Positions 29,132-34,517 of a DNA stretch of 34,517 nucleotides are shown in pieces. Numbering within the stretch: the stretch's first letter is position 1; every line of letters starts with the position of its first letter. The notes under the pieces were generated by a model. That model saw nothing but the letters and a program-made list of their open reading frames with translations, was not told the DNA's origin and did no database searches. The DNA is taken from positions 1 through 34,517 of the forward strand of contig VGFC01000001.1 in the NCBI GenBank assembly GCA_016869045.1, in the 5' to 3' direction. Made by a program: the position numbers and the translations under genes. The DNA is from Armatimonadota bacterium. Lineage in GTDB: Bacteria; Armatimonadota; Zipacnadia; Zipacnadales; VGFC01.

Positions 29132-31882
29132 TCACTTCACGACGAAGGACGCCGCCCCGACCGCCCCGGTTACCTCCGCCAGCGAAACGGTGGCCGTGTA
29201 GACTCCCGACTCCAGCGCGCGCGACCCCGCGGCGGGCTCCCACCGGAGGGTGACCTTTCGCTTCGGGCCCAGGCGCACCTCCTGAGTCGGCAGGGTGCGC
29301 TGAGCCTCCACGATGACGCAACTCGCCGTCACCGTGATCTCGCGGGCCTCATCCGGGTTCTCGATCTCCGCCGTCACCTCGAACGGCTCACCCCGGCGCC
29401 GGTCGGGCGCCGCGACCCGCACGATCGCCACCGCAGGCGTCTTCTGTTCCGGCAGGATGGTGAACACCGGCGTCGTCGAGGCGACCGCCCGCCCGAGGCC
29501 GCCGGCCCGCGCGTTGACGGCAACCGGCACCGGGTAATCGCCCGCCGGCAGCTCGCCCGCGTCCCACACCAGGCGCGCGTCACCCGTCCCTCCCGCCGCG
29601 ATGGACAGCGTCTGAACGGCGGGCGTGACGCTGCCGGGCCCCTCAGGCGCCAGAACCGTCACCTCAGCCGGCGCCGAGCCCGCATTGCGGATGGACACGG
29701 TGAACGAGACCGCGCCGCCCTCGACGGTCTCCGCGCGCTCGGGCGCAGCCGTCACGCGAATCCGGTTGCTCTCGCGCGGGGCCAGGACCGCGCTCCGTTC
29801 GCGGTCATCCGCCCAACAGTACGTGCCGGCGGTCGCGCACACGTTGACGACGGTCCCCTCGATGGCCTCGACGGACGCCCGCTCCGGCGCTGCGAAGAAG
29901 GCGACACCGTCGTCGTTGGTCGGGCGCGAGAAGGCGCCTCCGTCCGCGCTCCACGATAGCGTCACCCGCGCCTGCCGCACGGGCTCGCCCCGGTCGTTCG
30001 CGATCCGCACCTCGACGCCCGCCTCGACCGGGCGCACCCAGTCCACGTGGATGAGCCGCGAGCCCTCCGGCCGTACCGCGCGCACCCGGCCAAGCTCGAT
30101 CCCCCGGTTGGGCCGCCAGTCCTGGTCCAGGAAGCCGGCCTCCACGAAATACCCCGCCTCATAGGTGATGACCGGCGGCTTGTTGTTCACGTTCTCCACG
30201 TAGGGCAGGTCCTCGATGTCGCTGTCGAAGACCACGTAGTCGCCCCAACCCCACTGCAGCTTCTCCAGGTCGTACCCCAGCCCCCGGGGCACGCTCCCGT
30301 CCGGCTTCGTCGCGAAGCGACCCCGGCACCCCACGACGAGCGTGCGAAAGCCCGTCAGCGGGTTCGGATAGACCCAGTACGCTCCGTACTTCGCGCCCCG
30401 GTACAGCCGGTTACCGTTCGCCGGGTCGCGCACCAGCACCCGGTTGTCGCGGACCTGCACGGGCAGGTCGCAGGCCTCCCCGATCCGTCGCAGGACCGAG
30501 CTCGAATCCAGCGTGCCGAAGATGATGAGGTTGGTGGACGTCGCCTCATCCTGGGTCAGCTCATCCTCGGGCTTCGCGTGCACCGCGTCGTAGTGCACGT
30601 TGAAGGCGTTCCACTCGTTGGCGAAGTCCTCCGCCTCGATCTGCCCCTGCCGCACGCTCGCGCGGTCGCCCGCGGTCCCCCAAGCCACGGTGAAGGGCGC
30701 CAGAAACGCCTCGCCGATGGGCCCCTCCAGGCCACGATGCTTGTGCAAGCCCGGCCGCTCGGCCCGCTGCCAGGAGGCATTGCCCGTGGGATGGTCGCGT
30801 GCGAACTCGAAGGCGACCTCCTTGGGCTGGCCGTCGTAGCATGGCACGCCGTCCACGATCACCTGAACGCGGTCGCGTCCCGCGAGCGGGCTGTCCGGCA
30901 GGCTGAGGCTGAAGGCCTCCACATTCCGCAGGGAGACGTACGCGGCCGACTCGGAGACCCCGGCGTCCAGACGCCCCATCGCCCCCTGCACGCCGAACCG
31001 GTCGATGGCGGCCCAGTGGACCTTCCCGTAGCGCAGCAGCGTCGCCTCGATGGTCACCGAGGGCGGCCGCTCCAGCCCGGAGACCGCCAGGAACCGCTCG
31101 TAGATCCGGGGCAGGTCGTAGCCGCCGCCGTGCCCGCGATCCGAGTGGTAGACGAGCTCGTGTCGGTAGACTTCCGGCGCGTCGGTCCTCTCGGCCTCCA
31201 GAGCCTTGCCCAGGTCCACGCCCTGCCAAGGATACACGACGTTGTCGAGCGCATCCACGATCAGCTGCACGTTGCCCCACCGCGCGGTGCCGGCGGTGTA
31301 CCGGGGCGAAACGGCCTCCAGCAGCGGGCGACGGAACTCCTCGATGGCGTTCGGCATGTCCTTGCGCTCGTACCAGTGCCAGTGGAACTCGCGGAAGTCC
31401 GTCCAGCCATCCACCGGCGCCGCGCCCGAGAACACGTCCGGCCGGCGGACACCCATCCGGTACGCGCCCGTCCCGCCCATCGAGCCGCCCGTCATGTAGA
31501 CCCGCGACCGATCGACCGCCACCAGCTTCCCGACGTCCTCCAGCACCCGCATCACATCATCTTCGCCGATCCCATCGTAGAAGTTCGGCCCGCGCCCGTT
31601 GACGTTCACCAGAATCCAGCCGTGGTCGTCGGCCCACTGCCGCTGCCAGAGCGAGAAGTCCGCCCCGACCCACCAGCCGTAGCCGTGGGCGTGCATCACC
31701 ATGGGATAGCCCGCATCACTTGGGGGATTCGCGCGCGGGAGGTACACGCCGTACTGCTGCCGCGACCCATCGACCACCGAGAAGTAGGAGCGGACCTCTC
31801 CCTGGGGCGGCTCGTCGGCGACCGCCCCGGCTGGGCGCAGCCACGCGATCGCGCCGAGAATGGGCAGAAGCGCGCGCCTCAT
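29132..31882 (-). CDS. large secreted alpha/beta hydrolase (esterase or prolyl-oligopeptidase-like) with C-terminal Ig-like domains
   Basis: The product is 916 aa from ATG 31882, which begins a clean signal peptide (MRRALLPILGAIAWLRPAGA) 16 bp after the glycosyltransferase stop; a GTG at 31915 would overlap that gene. The hydrolase domain (about 35-275) has MVMHAHGYGWW at the oxyanion side, the nucleophile elbow TGGSMGGTG (Ser134) and a likely catalytic His in SDRGHGGGYD. A middle beta-rich region (about 280-610) is unassigned. The last 300 residues are Ig-like modules (VRQARVTLSWSADGGAFSRP, GGAVSFTVSIRNAGSAPAEV of the CARDB type). It resembles PHB-depolymerase/feruloyl-esterase-like secreted enzymes. 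The substrate is unknown, presumably an environmental polymer. Confidence 0.8.
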   Translation of the reverse strand: MRRALLPILGAIAWLRPAGAVADEPPQGEVRSYFSVVDGSRQQYGVYLPRANPPSDAGYPMVMHAHGYGWWVGADFSLWQRQWADDHGWILVNVNGRGPNFYDGIGEDDVMRVLEDVGKLVAVDRSRVYMTGGSMGGTGAYRMGVRRPDVFSGAAPVDGWTDFREFHWHWYERKDMPNAIEEFRRPLLEAVSPRYTAGTARWGNVQLIVDALDNVVYPWQGVDLGKALEAERTDAPEVYRHELVYHSDRGHGGGYDLPRIYERFLAVSGLERPPSVTIEATLLRYGKVHWAAIDRFGVQGAMGRLDAGVSESAAYVSLRNVEAFSLSLPDSPLAGRDRVQVIVDGVPCYDGQPKEVAFEFARDHPTGNASWQRAERPGLHKHRGLEGPIGEAFLAPFTVAWGTAGDRASVRQGQIEAEDFANEWNAFNVHYDAVHAKPEDELTQDEATSTNLIIFGTLDSSSVLRRIGEACDLPVQVRDNRVLVRDPANGNRLYRGAKYGAYWVYPNPLTGFRTLVVGCRGRFATKPDGSVPRGLGYDLEKLQWGWGDYVVFDSDIEDLPYVENVNNKPPVITYEAGYFVEAGFLDQDWRPNRGIELGRVRAVRPEGSRLIHVDWVRPVEAGVEVRIANDRGEPVRQARVTLSWSADGGAFSRPTNDDGVAFFAAPERASVEAIEGTVVNVCATAGTYCWADDRERSAVLAPRESNRIRVTAAPERAETVEGGAVSFTVSIRNAGSAPAEVTVLAPEGPGSVTPAVQTLSIAAGGTGDARLVWDAGELPAGDYPVPVAVNARAGGLGRAVASTTPVFTILPEQKTPAVAIVRVAAPDRRRGEPFEVTAEIENPDEAREITVTASCVIVEAQRTLPTQEVRLGPKRKVTLRWEPAAGSRALESGVYTATVSLAEVTGAVGAASFVVK

Positions 31883-31898
31883 GACACGTACCTTCGGG

Positions 31899-33743
31899 TT
31901 ACGGTGGCGGCTCACCTGCGCGGACGTCCCGCGCCGGCCTCGGCTCGCTGCGCAGGATGAGAGCGCGGTCGGTCTGGCCGATGGTCGTGACCATGCCGTG
32001 GGCGGCGGCCTCGAACTCCGGCCAGAAGCGCCGGCGGCAGATGATGACGGCCGTCGGGCCGGGCGTCAGCACGCTCTCCGCATCTTCCATGCGGTAGACC
32101 CGGCCCCTGAGTCGGCCGGCATTCCCCGGGAACTCGTACTCCGCCGGCGCATTGCCGAACACCGCCACTCGGTCGTCCAGGTAGAACACGGTCCCCCGCG
32201 AGAGCTGGCGGATCGAGAAGATGCGCTCGCCCGGCTTGCGCAGTTCGGCGACCTTCTGCGCGAGGGCCTTGTCGGAGGGGAAACGCGGGTCGCGACCTGC
32301 AGACCAGAGCAGCACGTGATACGACGCCAGCAGCGAGATCGCCAGCAGCGCGACCGCCCACTTGCGGGCGCGCAGGATCGCCGCCGCGATCACCTCCAGG
32401 CCGGCCAGCGCCCAGATCAACGCGACCGGCTTCACCGCCACCGGGAGCGACTGCCCCAGCTTCACGAACACGACGGCCGCCGCCACACCAATGAGCAGGA
32501 TCCCCGTCCCGACTGCCGCCCACAGGCCGCGCTTGCGGGCCGGCGAGACATACCGCCCAATCAGCAGCGCAATCGGCGGGAGACAGGGCAGGATGTAGGT
32601 CTCCACTTTCACCTTCGAGAGGCTGAAGAGCACGAGCGGAACCGCGACCCACACCAGCCAGAGAATGCAGGCGCGCCGCTGCGGCTCCTCGCCATGCCGT
32701 CGCCCCCCAAAGCCGTCGGTGACGGCTCCCGGGAGGAACAGCGTCCACGGCCAGCAGGCCCCCAACAGGACCGGCCCGAGGTACCACCACGCTTGCTGGT
32801 GCGCCGCGTCGATCTCGCCCGTCACCCGCGCGACGTTCTCGTGCAGCAGGAAGAAGCGGATCGCCCCCGGGTTCGCATGCTCGCAGAGCGCGAACCAGGG
32901 CACGATGATCACCGCCAGAATGCCCAGCACCGCCAGCCACGGCACCTGCAGCAGGGCGCTCAGGCGCCGGGTCAATCCGAGATAGGGAACCATGACGAAG
33001 ACCGGAAGGACCAGCGCAATCGGCCCCTTCACCAGCACACCTAGCCCTGCCGCCGCGGCCGCCAGGCAGTAGTACCCTCGCCCCCCACCGCCGTATCTGG
33101 CGGCGCGATCCCGCCCCCCACCGTCTCCCCCGCCGTATGTAGGGGCGCGATCCCGCCCCCCACCGTCTCCCCCGCCGTATGTAGGGGCGCGATTCATCGC
33201 GCCCGACCGTGTAGGGGCGCCATTCATGGCGCCCGTCCCCTCTCGCCCTCCCTCCGATCCCAACCACGCCCACCAGATCGTCGCCGTGACCGCCAACGTC
33301 AGCAGCATGTCGTAGCGGATCACCCGCCCGACCGCGAACCACAGGACGCTCGTGGCGAGCACCGCCGCCGCCGCGATCCCCGCGTGGTGGCCGAAGACGT
33401 GTCGTCCGAAGGCGTAGGTCAGGGCGACGCCGGCCGCCGCCGCCAGCAGGGAGGACAGCCGGACCGCGAACTCGTGTGGCCCGAAGAGGCCGATGCTCAG
33501 GGCGGTGAGCCAGTGCAGCAGGGGCGGCTTGTCCAGGTAAGCGAAGCCGTTGAGGCGAGGTGTGACGAAGTCGCCGCTAGCCCACATCGCCTGCCCGACG
33601 GCCGCGTAGCGCGCTTCATCGGGCTCCACCAGCCCCGGCGAGCTCAACCGCAGACCGCACACCGCGACGGTCAGCACGAACACGGCCACTGTCGCCAGCG
33701 GGGGCGACCAGCGGTCAGTCTGGGCGGCCCGTTTGTGCGACAA
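31899..33743 (-). CDS. ArnT-like (GT39/GT83) membrane glycosyltransferase carrying an in-frame repeat insertion
   Basis: The product is 614 aa from a TTG at 33743 with GGAGGGGGA just upstream. Family landmarks: VEPDEARYAAVGQAMWASGD in the first periplasmic loop (Glu/Asp needed for catalysis), GFAYLDKPPLLHWLTAL, and in the second half KVKVETYILPCLPPIALLIG. About a dozen hydrophobic helices are present. Such enzymes transfer a sugar from a polyprenyl-phosphate donor to lipid A or another envelope acceptor. Residues about 168-222, between two helices, are encoded by palindromic and 42-bp tandem repeats (GAMNGAPTRSGAMNRAPTY, then GGGDGGGRDRAPTY and GGGDGGGRDRAARY). The rest of the family lacks this insert. 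The frame stays open, so the protein may tolerate it in the loop. It lies between the UPF0104 and hydrolase genes. Confidence 0.88.
   Translation of the reverse strand: MSHKRAAQTDRWSPPLATVAVFVLTVAVCGLRLSSPGLVEPDEARYAAVGQAMWASGDFVTPRLNGFAYLDKPPLLHWLTALSIGLFGPHEFAVRLSSLLAAAAGVALTYAFGRHVFGHHAGIAAAAVLATSVLWFAVGRVIRYDMLLTLAVTATIWWAWLGSEGGREGTGAMNGAPTRSGAMNRAPTYGGGDGGGRDRAPTYGGGDGGGRDRAARYGGGGRGYYCLAAAAAGLGVLVKGPIALVLPVFVMVPYLGLTRRLSALLQVPWLAVLGILAVIIVPWFALCEHANPGAIRFFLLHENVARVTGEIDAAHQQAWWYLGPVLLGACWPWTLFLPGAVTDGFGGRRHGEEPQRRACILWLVWVAVPLVLFSLSKVKVETYILPCLPPIALLIGRYVSPARKRGLWAAVGTGILLIGVAAAVVFVKLGQSLPVAVKPVALIWALAGLEVIAAAILRARKWAVALLAISLLASYHVLLWSAGRDPRFPSDKALAQKVAELRKPGERIFSIRQLSRGTVFYLDDRVAVFGNAPAEYEFPGNAGRLRGRVYRMEDAESVLTPGPTAVIICRRRFWPEFEAAAHGMVTTIGQTDRALILRSEPRPARDVRAGEPPP
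33093..33234. repeat. 42-bp tandem repeats plus composite palindrome inside the ArnT-like gene
   Basis: Two 42-bp units (33093-33134 and 33135-33176, differing near the left end) and the start of a third run straight into the 54-bp composite palindrome (33181-33204 and 33211-33234). The unit length of 14 codons and the total keep the minus-strand frame open. The tandem unit itself begins like the palindrome (GTAGGGGCGCGAT) and then departs from it, as if derived from a damaged copy. Confidence 0.9.
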
Positions 33744-33782
33744 CTCCCCCTCCGTCTACGCTGCCAAGGTAAGCCGTGGGAG

Positions 33783-33828
33783 GGGCCGCATACGAGCCTG
33801 CGGCCGTCTGCAGGCGAGTATCCGGCCC
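33783..33828. repeat. imperfect 19-bp inverted repeat upstream of the ArnT-like gene
   Basis: GGGCCGCATACGAGCCTGC (33783-33801) matches the reverse complement of 33810-33828 at 16 of 19 positions, with an 8-bp loop. It lies in the 106-bp gap between the UPF0104 and glycosyltransferase genes and belongs to a different family from the other palindromes. No promoter is evident in this gap. Confidence 0.6.
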
Positions 33829-33849
33829 GAACCCGCATCCCCAATCCAC

Positions 33850-34517
33850 TCACCCCAAACGTCCCACCCGCCGGCGCGCGATGATCTTGCATACCCAGAC
33901 GCCCACCGGCCACGCGAGTTCCGCGCCGAGCAACCACGCGCGGGAGACCAGCGCGATGCTCATCGCGACACCCGACGCCGAGGGCCCCAGCAACCGGGCG
34001 AGCACATACTCCCGCACACCCAGCCCGCCCGGGAAGATGAAGCTCAGGAAGCCCGCCACCCAGGCCAGCGCATTCCCCGTCACCAGCGGCAGGAGGGGCG
34101 CCTGGAGCCCCAACCCGGCTGCCAGCAGCCATAGCCCCGACCCCCAGAGCGCCCACAGCACGAAGTAGCACACCAGGAGCGGCACAGCGGCCGACCACTG
34201 GTAGCGGAACTCGGCCGTCGGGCGCTTGAGCAATCGCAGCCCCGCGTTGATCGCCCGCGGGAGCACTGCGGGGTGCAGCACTCCGAACGCCCCGGCGAGC
34301 AGGATGACCGCCGCCAGCAGCAGACGCTCCGGCGACAGGATCTGCAGCGCGTACCCCAGGCCGACGATCAGCCCCGTGATCGTGAGCGTGGAGACCTCGA
34401 TGAACATCGCCAGCGTGGCCTGGCTCTCCGGCACGCCCGCTCTCCCGGCCAGGTACACCTTCCCTACGAGCGTCATGACCTTGCCCGGCACGTACTTCGC
34501 GAGCTGCCCCACCGCCT
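33850..34517 (-). CDS. UPF0104/LPG-synthase-type membrane protein, 5' end beyond the window
   Basis: At least 222 residues are visible and the frame is still open at the right edge, so the N-terminus is missing. GQLAKYVPGKVMTLVGKVYL is the conserved loop of the lysylphosphatidylglycerol-synthase transmembrane family (UPF0104), and FPGGLGVREYVLARLL is its second hallmark. Five or more helices are visible. Family members without the aminoacyl-transfer domain are thought to be flippases or lipid-associated proteins. The next gene on this strand is the ArnT-like glycosyltransferase, which suggests joint work on lipid-linked sugars in the envelope. Confidence 0.85.
   Translation of the reverse strand, partial: AVGQLAKYVPGKVMTLVGKVYLAGRAGVPESQATLAMFIEVSTLTITGLIVGLGYALQILSPERLLLAAVILLAGAFGVLHPAVLPRAINAGLRLLKRPTAEFRYQWSAAVPLLVCYFVLWALWGSGLWLLAAGLGLQAPLLPLVTGNALAWVAGFLSFIFPGGLGVREYVLARLLGPSASGVAMSIALVSRAWLLGAELAWPVGVWVCKIIARRRVGRLG

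Overview
The window is dense, high-G+C bacterial DNA (about 25 genes, few gaps, many GTG and TTG starts) from what looks like an uncultured environmental bacterium. A YvcK protein with an N-terminal membrane anchor, separate SecD and SecF, large secreted FAD-oxidoreductase/golvesin-type and DUF4838 proteins, and very abundant short GC-rich palindromes resemble what is seen in Armatimonadota-like or neighbouring groups (Planctomycetota, Hydrogenedentota and Chloroflexota are alternatives). There is no rRNA or other marker to settle the phylum, and I see no tRNA, rRNA, CRISPR or transposase gene.

Layout. 1-3040: a small accessory block on +, with a PadR regulator behind a good sigma70-type promoter, a single-pass membrane protein, a Panacea (SocA-like) antitoxin, its probable MazF/PemK-like toxin, and a GNAT acetyltransferase. 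3161-5110: a secreted seven-bladed beta-propeller protein. 5233-10788: a catabolic/transport unit on + (DapA/NanA-type aldolase, secreted DUF4838 protein, ribose-type ABC permease, lipoprotein binding protein, with no ATPase gene). 17860-10965 on -: yvcK, gap, pgk, tpiA and a secreted FAD oxidoreductase with PKD and golvesin-like domains. This glycolysis/gluconeogenesis block starts from a near-consensus promoter and a leader that carries an intrinsic terminator immediately before yvcK. 18141-23901 on +: a radical SAM cassette, the most interesting part (below). 24095-27812 on +: secD and secF. 34517-27868 on -: a UPF0104 membrane protein (cut by the window edge), an ArnT-like glycosyltransferase, a secreted alpha/beta hydrolase and a DUF4139 protein, a probable envelope operon.

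The radical SAM cassette has four translationally overlapping genes: a membrane/zinc-ribbon protein, a PqqD-like plus radical SAM plus SPASM enzyme, a paralogue that has lost the CxxxCxxC cluster motif but keeps the last SPASM cysteines, and a three-TM DUF2207-type protein ending in poly-Gly followed by CACACAGCACACACAGGGR. A methyltransferase gene follows. I read it as a possible post-translational modification system acting on the Cys/Ala tail of a membrane protein, with a pseudoenzyme partner; this is inference.

A second theme is palindromic repeats. At least six families occur, mostly between genes, but two blocks lie inside reading frames and keep the frame open: in the signal-peptide region of the DUF2207 protein and in an inter-helix loop of the ArnT-like glycosyltransferase. 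That recalls the protein-coding palindromic elements of Rickettsia.
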